From: Aphelocoma coerulescens
Taxonomy: Eukaryota > Chordata > Aves > Passeriformes > Corvidae
Length of the DNA stretch: 64,000 bases
Direction of reading: 5' to 3'
NCBI RefSeq assembly: GCF_041296385.1
Contig: NC_091013.1
Span: forward strand, 11,794,001-11,858,000
The notes beneath the pieces are model-generated. The model saw only the letters and a list, made by a program, of their open reading frames with translations, did no database searches and was not told the DNA's origin. The position numbers and the translations under genes were made by a program. Positions 50,447 to 62,750 of the stretch are shown in pieces; position 1 is the stretch's first letter; the number at the start of each line of letters is the position of its first letter.

Positions 50447-53400
50447 AGCACCTATTTGAGACATAGAAAAATATTTTCTGTTTAAATTGACTTGTTGAGA
50501 ATTCACATATGAATAGAATGAATAAATGTTCTACATGAGGAGTACCTCCAACACTCAGCAATTCCCCAAGTGCATGAGCAGATGGCACAATCTACACTTC
50601 AACATAGGGGCTGCATGCTCTGTTGAAAAAAAATTAAGGTGTATTTTTTATCTTAAAAGCATTTATTTCAACTAAAATAAAAAAAAAAAAAACACCTTTT
50701 ATGCAGTATCATGAATTTATTTGTTGTGTGATAGAAATTACAAGAAAAAAAAAAGGAGGGAAGAAAACTATTTCAGAGGAAAATCTCAAAAATAATACCA
50801 TTATAATTGTTATGCAGAAACTTCTTGGATTTTGTACTCTTTTTTGTGGAGTTATTCTTCCCCCTCCACTGCTTCTATAGATCTTAGAGTCTGCAGCATG
50901 ACAGCAGGAGTGGGACACCATAGCATGTCATCAGCAATCCATGTCCTTCCCTCAGGTGCATCATGTTGATGTTGACAGCTACTTGCTTCTCATTTCAGGT
51001 CAAATTTCTATTATTTCTAACATAGTTTCCCCCCCCCCCCCCCCCCCTTGTTTGTGGTTTTGGTTTGGTTTATTTTGTTGGAGCTTTGTGGGGGTTTATT
51101 TGTCCCTAATATATCTTAATTTCCCATATGTCAAACAAACATCTTTCCTACCTTGCATACTTGTTCTCTGTTCTCCTGTTACTTCTAAAAAACTGGTTTT
51201 ACCCAGGTGTGAAGGTAATATTTCTCTTATCAGTAGGTAATTGACCACTCATGAGTTCTTTATAGCCCTGGTCCTCATATCACCAGGTGCTGCCTCTGTC
51301 ATCATCCCATCTCTACACTGCATGCTCTTTCCCCACATTTAAGGGCTCTGCTTCACTCCCATTACACCGCATCATTATGGTATGGTCATAAATAGTTCAT
51401 TCTACACAAAACAATTACTTAGTAGTATTATCTATACAAAAATTATGGTTATACTACTTGGTTACACAAAACTCAGCAAAAGTAAAACAAATTAGGAAAT
51501 AGCCATTAGAAAATAGGTCATTAGAATATTGCTTTTACAGCTGAACAATTTGAAACATAGCTCTGAGCACGCCAAGGGAAGTCCTGACAAAGCATAAAAA
51601 ATCCCAAGGATTTGCAGAGCTACTGCAAAGCCTGAAATCTGTCATTAGCAAGGCCAATAATGTATTTATTGGGTTACAGGTCTTGATTTTTTGATTGTCT
51701 CGTAAACATTCAGAATAGCAAGGCTTGCCTAGAACATATGATGGATTTTTGCAGATTAATATAAATTCATATTAATTTATTTGACAATGAAATGGAACAC
51801 AAAGTTACTGGAGGTTTGCAATTTATGATACTCTACTGAAAGAAGAGAGATAACTGAATGGCTCATCTAAAATACACACTGAATAATCATAAATGGCCAT
51901 TTTTGCCTGCGAAAATGATTTGTATCAAGGGCCAAGCTTTGCCCTCAGTTACATTTGCACAACTGCTACTGATGCCAATTGTAGTTATGGTGGTGTGTAT
52001 CCGAGTAAAGGATCTGTTTGTGAATAGGGATGGAAACTGTATTATTACTTGCTTTTAGGAAATAATAGGACTCTGGAACCTCACATTTTTCATATATATA
52101 AGAAAAGAAATTGCTTGATAGGTCTAAAAATCAATTGGAACAGATTCTATCACCTTTGTGGAGTAGTACTTATTTGCCTATCTGACAAACAATCTTTCTG
52201 ATTCAGTAGAATTAAGTCCTATATAAGAAGTATTCAACATGAATAAGAGAAAGGAAAAAAAAAATATCTTGGGAGCTATAAACATTTCTCAAAGTTCATA
52301 TATTATTCTCTAGAAAAAGCAGAATACTTTAAGGGAACTCCTTTCTGAAACCCTTTCTATGCATGACGTTCTTTTTATAAATGCAGGTTCCATTCCTTAG
52401 ATTCAGGCAGCTCTCCCATCAATTTAAAGCATTTCAAACTTGAAACAGAATCGCTTTGCCACCCTCATTATGTAGAACTGCCAACACATATGTGAGATTT
52501 ATATTGAAAAACTATTCATCAGAAACTCAGATGCCCAAAAAGACATTAAGACAAATAACTCAAAAGATCTTTCAATTAAATCCACATGAACTTGTTGTGA
52601 CTTGCGTTTATGGAGTCTAAATAACACCATATATATGTTCCCATCTTTTAAGTTCTGCTTCTTTTCTCCTTAATATGTTCCAAAACTCTGAACTTTTCAA
52701 ATTTCATCCGAAAAGTTCATGCACTCATGCAATTTGATAGAAATAGACACAGTCTAATGTGCAGCCTATATCTCTGTTTTCCCATAATTAACCCACAATG
52801 TCAGTAGTACAAGAATACCTACTTGCAATGCATTGTGGTAAAAAGCAGTTTAATAAGAACAAATCAAATGATCGATTTTTTAATATACAAAATATTTAAA
52901 ACTTCATGGATCACCTAAATCATTTGAATCTAAGCATTTTAGAAAATACCATCACTATTTTGCTGATTATACAAGTTTTATGCAAAACAATAATTTATTT
53001 CAGTCACTGAGCATGAAGTTGCCCAAAGATGTGCCCAAAGGGTTTTCAAGTACAATTTGTGCTTTTTTACCTTCCTAAAATATACCTACTTTTCTTTTAT
53101 TTTTGATGTGGAAACAGGAGGCCCCAAATTTACTGTAAATATTCCAATAAGATTGAGAGGGTAAATGTGGAAAGGTAGAGAGTGAGGTTCAGTTGAACAC
53201 ATTGTCCTTATCCTTCTCTGTGTAATAAATATTATGTGTGTAATAATTGTTTGTGTTCATTGTTAAAAACATAGATATATATTTTTAATTTCTTTTTAAG
53301 GTGATCATGAGAATGAGAAGGACCTCTCTGTATTCTCAGTGTAGAAAAGTGCAGCATTGTCATGTGAAAACAGGCAGGCTGCTGCCCTCTCCCTTCAGTT

Positions 53401-53763
53401 TCATAGGACTATGACAGAAGTGAACGCAGAACAGTTTTCTGCTCTTTGCCTGGCTCTTTGTTGCAATCCGAAGTTATTTTTACCTCCTGTCTTTTTGAGT
53501 GGGAATTTATTGTAACAGTAGTGTCAAATTGGTAGAAATGAAGCAGGACTTAGAGGCTGATAACAGTGAAGACAGAAGGAGCAATAGGATTTCAATAGCA
53601 GCAGTGAGCTGTTGCAGCAGCTCAGCTTGTGGAGCTAAGTTCTTAGTCAGTAATATGCCTTGGTTGACATGAAATTTGATGGAAATAAAAAAAAAAAAAC
53701 TGTGAGTAGTTGTCAAGCTGACTGACACAGCTCATTCCAGAACTATTGGTTTTATGTTCCACT
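50447..53763. other. AT-rich DNA with homopolymers, no gene recognised
   Basis: No gene recognised. An A15-like run near 50680 and a C19 run (51029-51047) are present. The stretch 51540-51850 is repeat-free and TAAT-rich, with an inverted repeat ATTAATAT/ATATTAAT at 51755-51776 (see findings). Confidence 0.45.
51029..51047 (+). repeat. C19 homopolymer
   Basis: Nineteen uninterrupted C residues followed by a G/T-rich low-complexity stretch of about 60 bp. Long poly(C) runs are rare in AT-rich vertebrate DNA and are prone to assembly or length error. Confidence 0.85.
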
Positions 53764-54628
53764 GGAAAAGAAAAAAGAAAATAAAAAAAGGAGAAAAGAA
53801 AAGGAAAAAAGAGAAGAGAGAAGAGAGAAGAGAGAAGAGAGAAGAGAGAGGAGAGAGGAGAGAGGAGAGAAGAGAGAAGAGAAGAGAAGAGAAGAGAAGA
53901 GAAGAGAAGAGAAGGAGAAGAGAAGAGAAGAGAAGAGAAGAGAAGAGAAGAGAAGAGAAAGAGAAGAGAAGAGAAGAGAAGAGAAGAGAAGAGAAAGAGA
54001 AGAGAAGAGAAGAGAAGAGAAGAGGAAGAGAAGAGAAGAGAAGAGAAGAGAAGAGAGAAGAGAAGAGAAGAGAAGAGAAAGAAGAGAGAAGAGAAGAGAA
54101 GAGAAGAGAAGAGAGAGAGAGAAGAGAAGAGAAGAGAAGAGAAGAGAAGAGAAGAGAAGAGAAGAGAAGAGAAGAGAAGAGAAGAGAAGAGAAGAGAAGA
54201 GAAGAGAAGAGAAGAGAAGAGAAGAGAAGAGAAGAGAAGAGAAGAGAAGAGAAGAGAAGAGAAGAGAAGAGAAGAGAAGAGAAGAGAAGAGAAGAGAAGA
54301 GAAGAGAAGAGAAGAGAAGAGAAGAGAAGAGAAGAGAAGAGAAGAGAAGAGAAGAGAAGAGAAGAGAAGAGAGGAGAGGAGAGGAGAGGAGAGGAGAGGA
54401 GAGGAGAGGAGAGAGAGGAGAGGAGAGGAGAGGAGAGGAGAGGAGAGGAGAGGAGAGGAGAGGAGAGGAGAGAAGAGAAGAGAAGAGAAGAGAAGAGAAG
54501 AGAAGAGAAGAGAAGAGAAGAGAAAAGAAAAGAAAAGAAAAGAAAAGAAAAGAAAAGAAAAGAAAAGAAAAGAAAAGAAAAGAAAAGAAAAGAAAAGAAA
54601 AGAAAAGAAAAGAAAAGAAAAAAGAAAG
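53764..54628 (+). repeat. Large homopurine array of (AAGAG)n and related units
   Basis: From 53783 to 54628 the plus strand is purine only (846 nt). The blocks, in order, are an A-rich lead; a heptamer AAGAGAG/AGGAGAG section (about 53811-53877); interrupted AAGAG pentamers (about 53878-54120); a perfect (AAGAG) run of about 50 copies (54121-54370); GGAGA pentamers (about 54372-54471); AAGAG again (to about 54522); and AAAAG pentamers (to about 54625). The 324- and 334-codon frames on the two strands (Arg/Glu/Lys and Ser/Leu/Phe repeats) come from pentamer periodicity, since five-base units avoid stops in all frames. They are not genes. Homopurine tracts of this kind can adopt triplex H-DNA. 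Confidence 0.98.
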
Positions 54629-56775
54629 TAGTTTTAAGGAGTGTCACAGTGAAAGGGGGATAAAAAGAACAATCAAAATATGTTTGCCATATTATTATGA
54701 AAATACTGTTTCTATGTTAACACCTTGACCTGCAGCACTAGGCTTCAGAGACAGGGCATAACCAAGGACAGGTCACTCCATTGCATACGCAGCAATGTTT
54801 TGGTTTGTCTCTGTTTCCTCTGTTTCAGACATGCTTTCACACAGGCACAACCTAAATATTTTGGAACTTGTCAATTGACAATCCCAAAAATAAAAGTTCC
54901 AATTTCAGCGAGTCCCTCAGCAGCAGTTTGTATCAGCCAAAGCTGGTACAGTCTTTCAAGGCATTACATCCATTAAGTAACAGAATCTAAATTTGGGGAT
55001 TTGGGGTTTGTCTTTCTGTTTTAGCCATCTAGATTTAAGTATGATATATCTTATTTTGGAGGAAAAAAAATCTGTGGCCAGCTATACCAAGCTACCCACA
55101 GGAAAAAATTAATAATTACCAGAGGGAAAATAAAACAACCCAGACATTTGACTCCAGCTAAGTTTCTAGCTTTACTATCACTCATGTTTAAAGGAAATGA
55201 ATGTGTATATAACCTCAGAATTTGGGAGATGCACAGCTCTCTACTGGCAGGGCATTTTGAAAGCAATTAATTTGTTCTGGGTTTTACTACACTGTGCCAA
55301 AAAAAATAGCATTACTCTTCCATGACCTACTTCATCAGACTGATGGGAATGTTTGCTGAACTACGTAGAGAACTTTAAAAATATACAGTGATGTAGAAAA
55401 CTTATTATTTCAACTGAAAACAAAAATGGGATTTTTAAAAAGAGAAGGGATATTTACTAACCAGAATAAAGTCAGTGGGCTAATTCTGAAATTCTCCTTA
55501 ATATTAATTTGATCACTTACTCTACCGAGATAGCTAAGAGTGAGGAAAAGCAAAACTCAGGTTTCTTGTTGTTTAAGTTTTGTTTGGTGTTTTAGCCTGC
55601 CATGCCTTCCTGTAGGTTTTCAAGCAAATCATTTTGAAGCTAAAGTGTGGTCTTTTATATATATTTCTAATTCTTTAAAGCATTGACCTTAATAAATTCA
55701 CAATAGAAAAGGTTTAGATGTTATAAAATAAGGTGTCATTGCTGTAATCTTAAATACACACACACAAAAGATTCCCATATGTATTTCTATACCTCAAAAT
55801 CTAAATCTCCAAAATTACTACATTATATTCCCTTCTTTAGAAAATTGAACATATATATATATCAAATGAGTGTCTTTGGAAAAAAATTATTTATTTCTCT
55901 GATCCCAATATGATAAGGCTATGCAAAAGAGAAAACACAGGCATTATTAAATATTCATGGTGTCTGATTACAGGAGGTGGTTGTGTTATTAAGGGTTAAG
56001 AACAGAAAATTTGTGTTAGGAATTCTTATGCTCTGAAGAGAGCTGTGTCATTCTGTTAAACAGTAGAGAATAATCAGGGTAACATCCCACTTGGTAGTAA
56101 GCCACTTATAGATTTCAACAAATATATCTACCTTGTTAGGGAAATTGCCTCAAACAACTGTGATCCTGAGACACAGAGAGCAATCTCCCTGGACTCAGAT
56201 GCTTTTAGGGATCCAGAAATCATAGCAGCACATCTAAGTGAAGAGTGAGTAAAGACATACTGGACACACTTCTTGTGTATTTAGTAGTACAGCTTTATCA
56301 GAAAGATACTGAAGGATAAACAACCGCTGCTGATTTGGGAGATGGAAACTAAAATGCTCTAAGCACCAGACACAGAAATATATGGTGCCATTCTGTCCTT
56401 CTCCCATTTGAACCCAGAAATTAGTCTATATGTCTATCCTTTGATGATTTTTATCAATAGGCATATAAGCATGTACTATTTCTGTATATATAAAGTCTCA
56501 ATCAAAATGCGACTTTAAAAAACGGCACTGAAAATTAATTCAAGTCTGTGTGTAGTTTGATAATCTTGCTTGTTTTTCTGTTCTTAAAAGCAGCTCTTAG
56601 GAAAAAATTATTTATCTAAAACCAAACCTATACTAAGTTCTGTTCCACACATTAAAAAGTCAGAAAGGTATGGCAATGAGGAATTAAGTATTTAACCAAA
56701 GCAGAAGGTTCTTGCTCTGATAAATAACAAAGGAAATAGAGAAACAGTGTTTCCAAACCAATGTATTGTATGGGT

Positions 56776-56807
56776 TGAAAACAGTAAAGAGTTCTTTACT
56801 GTTTTCA
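56776..56807. repeat. Near-perfect palindrome (15-bp arms, 2-nt spacer)
   Basis: TGAAAACAGTAAAGA (56776-56790), spacer GT, then TCTTTACTGTTTTCA (56793-56807). All 15 positions pair. Such a long perfect inverted repeat in non-repetitive AT-rich DNA is unlikely by chance and suggests a local template-switch event or a structure under selection. Confidence 0.92.
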
Positions 56808-59439
56808 GGTTTGTACATAAAAAATGATGAATATGTAATTCTGAAAATTTTTCTAAATTTCCCATATAAGACTGACAAAATTCCTTTGATAGTGAAGAAT
56901 GAGCATCTACACTGAAGTACTTTTTTATTTCATTTTTTTTTCAGATTTGAACAGCTAATCACTACAATGATACCAATACTAATATATAATCAGGCTGATT
57001 TTCTCTCTTGGAAAGATAAAACCAAGAGCTAAGATGTATCTAAACCACCAAAACAATGGGTAAACTCTTTATGCTATTTAGGCACAATGATCTCGGAGGA
57101 CCTACAGTGCAAAAAAGCTTATCAATGTTTACAGACCTCAGTACAATATTTAACAAAGGATTAAAGACAAACAGGAATGCACATCACATGACCCTTGGGG
57201 TTTCTGGCCACCATCAGCTAAATTTGTAATCGGTGCATATGGAACAAAACAGAAACATAAATCATGTTTATTCTCCTCCTGTTTGCTTCTGTTTTCTTTA
57301 ACCAAAAATAAAATTTTATTTAGAAATTATTTCATCTTCCACCAATTTTTCACACTTCTCCCCAAAATGGTTTTCAGTCAGAGTGGACAGTGTTAGAACA
57401 GCTGATCACTTCTTGCTTTAGACCAAAAAAAGTAGCTTTAAGATTTGTCATTGTTCGGGCTCAATTTCAAAGCAGCATTTATTGAAGGCTCTCTTCAACA
57501 CAAGTATTTCAGTATAGCTGTACAGCAGAAGGCAATATATTTTACCTTTGACTGCTAAAATATATTTTCAAAGGATACAGGAATCTTGAGAATACTAATA
57601 AAGCCTAATTAAGCTATTTTCTCTGAGATAAAAGTAAAAAGAGAAGGTTGTAAAGTAGTTTTCAGTTTATTTGCAGGATTTATGAAATGTTCTATGCTGT
57701 TGTCCTTCTCTTAACTGTGAAAAAACTAGGTTTTATTTTTGCATTTGAAATGCAAAGTTATGTGTTTCTTTCATGAACTATAACCAGTCTATGTGGATTT
57801 TTCTAGATACTTGGTATTTGACACTCACAAAAGGATATAGTCCCAAAGTATAAAGAGTTAAAGATGTAAAAAGGTTGAAATTACAGCAGAATTATTTCAA
57901 ACTAAATTATATATTCAGGGCAATATGATAATAAATTAAATTTCTGAACACATGAGAGGGGACTGAAGTTCCAGGAAATTTGCTGAATTCTCCTAATATA
58001 TATATTTTTTCTCTTCATGCTTTATACACTTCCCACTTTTGGCAGGAGGCAAAAGTGCTGCCATTGCTGTAAAGGACATTTGCACAGTGTCTTTAAACTT
58101 GATCCTAAGGAGGGAATGCTATAGATCACTTGAATTAATTCACCTAACTTTTTAGCCTAGTTTTGAAAACTTTATCAACCTGTGATCTTTGGGTATAATT
58201 AGCTGAAACTCCAAGCTTTGGATCAATACTTTGAATTGGCATGCCTTTGAGATTTGTTAAATCATTGTCTTAAAATACCATAAAAACTGTGAAGTTCTTG
58301 GTGAATAATTTATCCAAAGTAACTTCAGTAAGTCACTCTACAGCAAGTCTTATTGATCTTGATAACATTGCATGAGGCATGACTTGGCTGAACTGATCTA
58401 AAGGTTATCTCAGAAGCAGGAATATTTCCTCTTCCCTTCTTCCTGGTTTGAGATAGAGATGATCCTTGCCAGAATCTGTGTTAGCTTTAATTTTTGATAG
58501 CAGCATTTTCAAATATTCCATTTTGCATATTTTAGAACAGAAATTCAGTGTTAATGGAAAAACTAAATGTTTATTCTATCACTGTATTAAATATGAGTGA
58601 ATAAATGTAGGGAGTACATTATAGGTGCTTATCCTTCTATCTCTTCAAAGTTATTGTGAAGGATTGCCATTATCAAACTGCAATCTACAGAAGAAAATAG
58701 ATATCACACATAAAAGTAAAAAAAAAAAGACATTTACAATTAAAAGTGAGGGTTATCATTATTATGTGGCATTTTCCCCTAGGAACTTGAACAAATTTTC
58801 TTCATATGATTTTAATATCCAAGGAGTGGTAGAGTGAAGAAGTCCAAGAGAATGTATTTTAGTCATTTGAGATTGAGGGTAAAGGGAAAGAGTAAGCTAG
58901 AATACTTTTTAATATCTTAGAAACTTAATGTTGTCTCGTAAGCTTTTGAATTTTTTCTTTCTCCAAACTTACAATCCAATCAGAAATATAAACATAGGCT
59001 CCTTTCTTAAAGTTCAAAAAAATAGTTTTTAGGGTAAAGTTTGTTTGTGACCTACCTATAAATGAGGAAAAATCATTGGTCATAATGGCTGTCAACGTGA
59101 TTCAAGTCTGGCACAAAAATTTGGGAATGCAGGAATAGCTTTAGTTCTAACTTTCTAAAAGGAAAAACCAAGTCCCTGGAAGGGCATCCTCCTCATCATT
59201 CGCTGCCATTCAAGAGAATCATTGTTTTTGAACTAGTTCTTGACCTGCTGGAAAGAAATGATGAGGGCTCAGACAAGCTGCATGAATTCCTCAGCATTGA
59301 TATTGCTGGTGGCATGCACAGTTCTTGACTTTCTTCATTACCGCACTTGCATGCTGTGATAGAGACAGAAGGAATAATTAGGAACAACTACTTTGATTTT
59401 CACACTTTTCAAGTTTGCAGGATACCTTGTTGAAATATA

Positions 59440-59515
59440 GAAACGTACACACACAGAAATATAGTATATGCATGCACAAGCACACACATGCAAACAAACA
59501 CACAAAAACATCCAT
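59440..59515. repeat. CA-rich low-complexity tract
   Basis: Interrupted CACACA and CAAACA units. The 69-codon minus-strand frame over it, Cys-Val rich, is a repeat artefact. Confidence 0.65.
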
Positions 59516-60840
59516 CCATAATATGAAATAATGCAAAAAAAAATCAATTGCTGCTGTACTGAATGTAGGTTACATTTTCAATGTTCCTTTATTTCTTCCA
59601 TATCAGAAAAAAATGGCCTTTTGCTGCACTCCTGAATGCTTAAGAACCTCCATTGATCAGGAAATCACAGCCTGATAAACATTGCTGTACACTGTGTCAC
59701 AGAAGTATCTCATTATTTTTCCTATATGAAGCCAGTGCACTGCACTATTTATGTACATCCTTTATAACTATAACAGATCTTTCAGTTGAGATTGCTGAAT
59801 GAGATTCCTGAGGTTTAACCCAAAAAGTAATCCTCTCAAACTACTTGGAAACATGATTATCATGCAAGCCCTGCAGGCTTTTCTCATTGCACAGACTATG
59901 ACAAAGACCAATGTTTAGGCAGAAGGGAGGGAGAGGAACTGAAATAGGGATTAGAAGAAAAGTGGCATTTTGAAAATTTTGTGTTTTGAAAATTTCTTTA
60001 AAACTTTGCAGAAAAAAATGCTAAGTGACTGCCACTTAGTTTACAAGAAAAAGCAAGACATGTAGGTACAACGTCCATGAAAATAGAGCTAGATTCCTAC
60101 AGTAGACTGTGCTGGTTTAAACTGGTACTTCATTTAATTACAAATTTTTAATAACTGCAGATACTCTGAGCAAAGATAGTAGTGAAATTCACATACTCTT
60201 CTTCTCTCCTCTTTTCCTTTGTTCATTTTTTTCTTAGCTCAGGAAGATAACAGAGTACAAGTATTTTTAAGAACTTAACTATACAAAAATTGATATGAGC
60301 AATGATACTACAGTGTGTGTACTTCTCTGCAAATTTCCTATGTTCAGAGCCACTGGAGCAGTCCATGGGAGGACTTACAGAGTGATTAAAGAATCAGAAA
60401 CAGCTATCAAATGGAAGAAGGCTATACTATGTGTGGAAGTCTAATGTGTGGCTAGATAAGGCTACAAAGGCTAGGTAAGGCTGCAGAACCAATGGGCAAA
60501 GATGGCCTGTGATATTTCCTTCTGGCAGGGAGTGGGAAGGAGAGGGGGTCAGAGAAAGAGAAGAAGAAAGAACAGAAAGTGAAAACTGCTTTTTAAACTA
60601 AAGGGCCAGACTGACACAAAAATAAATGGATGCAAATAGCCAGGAAGACAGAAGTGTGATTTTATAGGGCATATGGACTGCAAAACTAAGGTGGACTTTT
60701 GCCAATTGCTAAAGGTGTGGTCCCAGAGTTCAAAAGAATTAGACTTGATTACCCTGAATGTCTTCTTGTTCTGAAGAAGCAAGATTATCAGAGTATCTCT
60801 TCTTTTAGATGCCAACAGAAACATAAATATTATCTGCTTA

Positions 60841-60899
60841 ATGGTTGGACTTAGGGTCTTTTCCAACCTTAATAATTCTGATTCTAACATTTTATGATC
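60841..60899 (+). mobile_element. CR1 LINE, short 3' tail fragment
   Basis: 'atggttggact', a small deletion, 'ggtcttttccaaccttaat' and a degenerate tail with 'attctgattct' and 'tatgatc' match the last ~60 bp of a CR1 of the same kind as the copy at 1297-1698. It is very short, so the 5' limit is uncertain. Confidence 0.75.
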
Positions 60900-61879
60900 T
60901 ATATGCTGATTCAAGTACGTTTGCAGATCTATACTTACCAGGTATATGTGAGGCATTACAGTGGCAATTTCCTAATATGATTTGCTACCTTTAGTGGTTG
61001 GATCCTGCCTGGCCATAAGTCATGAGTACAAGAAAACAGCAATACATTGTGCACTTGGATTATACACGCCTGTGAAATAACAGTTTCTGAGAAAAAAAAG
61101 AATGCTCATATGGACATCAAAGGAGCAGGGCTTACTTGAAGCTTGGTACTAAAATATTTTCTGATCCAGTATTTACAGATGTACAAACACTTCCTTTTAT
61201 TTCTGCCATCCCTTTCCTTTTTATCACCTTATTGTCTAACACATTGTCACCTCTGATGGAGAAATCTTTGCTAATGTTCGATTTCCAAGGGCACAACATG
61301 AACAACAGTAATAAAAGTCATTCAAGAAGACAGCAGCTGAATTTGGTCTCGTGCAAGAGCTCTAACAGGTAGTATAATGAAGTTTAATTTCTCAAACATC
61401 ATTGAACTTCTTGAAGAACAGGGCAAAATAAATACAAAAGTGTTCTGAACTAAAAAACAGAGTGACCACTGAGGTCTAAAAAGGAAGACTAACATAAACT
61501 ACAATAACTTATTGCTTTATCATTTAACAATGATGTGACTTTTAGATGACCATCTACTGAATACTTCAGTACTGAAAACTGAAATTAGGTTTATTGAAAC
61601 AAAGTCCAACACAAAGAGCATGAACAATATTATTCAAAATTTTCATAGTTAAGATCAATGTCATGATAGTTTAAAAACAGTTAGGCTTTGGTTTTTAAAC
61701 AGTACTTTTTCATCAATAGGGAAGAAGAGTTTTCTCAAAAATAGATGAAATGACAAAGACAACTCAAAAAACTAATGGAAACATTTTGATCTGATAGTCA
61801 AGATGGTAGGAAGGCTGTTTCCAATATAATGCTTTGAATACAACCTTTTTCATAAGCAATGAATGTCAGTTCTACAACA
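60900..61879. other. AT-rich DNA, no gene recognised
   Basis: No gene, RNA or repeat recognised between the two CR1 fragments. Confidence 0.5.
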
Positions 61880-62750
61880 TCACACAGATTCTCCCTCGGG
61901 TAATTATACTAGTGCCAATGTTGTTCAGCATTATAATTAATGATCCAGATGATGGGATACAGCACACCCTCAGTGATTTTACAGATGATACAAAACTTGA
62001 AAGTGTGGCTGATGCACCATATTGGTGTCCTATTATTCAGGAGGACCTCAAAAGGCTGGAGAAATGGGCCAAAAGTTTTGGAGATCAACAACAGTAAAGG
62101 CCACATCCTGACAATGAGGAGGAATAACCCCAGGTACCAGTGTATGCCCCATCTGGAAAGCAGTTTGGCAGGGAGTGTCCTGGGTGTCCTGGTGAACACA
62201 ACAGCAATTTGCCTTTGCATCCAAGAAGGCTAAAGGTAACCTGGGCTGCGTTAGGCGAGAGCGTCGATAGCAGGTCAAGGGAAGTGATCATTTTTCTCTA
62301 CTTGACTCTGGCAAGACAAATCTGAAGTGCTGGGTCCACTACTGGGCTCCCCAGTATGAGAGAGACATGAACATAGTGGAGTGAACCCAACAAAGGGGCT
62401 CAAGGACTGAAGCATCTGGCATACAGGAAGAGGCTGGAAGAACTGTGACTTGTCAGTCTGGAAAAGAGAATGCTCAGAGGGATCGTACTCCCTGATGGGG
62501 TGTAAAGAGGACAGAGACAGACTTTTCTCAGGGGGCACAAAATTAAACAAAAGTAAAATCTTCTTTGAGAGGAGGAAGGTCACACACAGAAAGGTTGTCT
62601 AGGGTTGTGGAGTCTCAATATTTAGAGATATTAAAAACCCAGCTGGACACATTCCTGGCTACTCTGCTGTTGCTGACCCTGATCTGAGCAGAGGATTGGA
62701 CCAGGTGATCTCCAGAGGTGCCTTCCTGCCCCAGCCAGTCTGTGAGCTGG
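61880..62750 (+). mobile_element. CR1 LINE, RT end to 3' UTR, decayed
   Basis: This is the longest CR1 piece in the window. It begins within the reverse transcriptase: a frame at about 61900-62060 carries 'LFSIIINDPDDG', 'HTLSDFTDDTKLESVADA' and 'QEDLKRLEKWA', equivalent to the CR1 block around the catalytic box. That box, normally F-A-D-D, reads F-T-D-D here. The sequence then runs through the ORF2 C-terminus with frameshifts ('aacctgggctgcgttaggcg', 'agcaggtcaagggaagtgat') and the 3' UTR ('agggttgtggagtctcaata', 'gaggattggaccaggtgatc'). It ends near 62750 in a degenerate tail. Frames on either strand are fragments only. Confidence 0.93.

Larger units (their letters stand above)
54629..60840. 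other. AT-rich DNA, no gene recognised
   Basis: No gene recognised over 6 kb apart from simple repeats and the palindrome entered separately. Short AT-dinucleotide runs lie near 55852 and 57998. A segment at about 59163-59330 is slightly less AT-rich and open in one plus-strand frame, but unrecognised. Confidence 0.45.

Noticed and set aside
53643..54728. Two very long opposed open frames (334 and 324 codons), Ser/Leu/Phe-rich and Arg/Glu/Lys-rich
   Set aside because: They lie over the homopurine pentamer array, which is free of stops in most frames by periodicity. The residues outside the array show no protein features, and neither frame has a plausible promoter or splice context.
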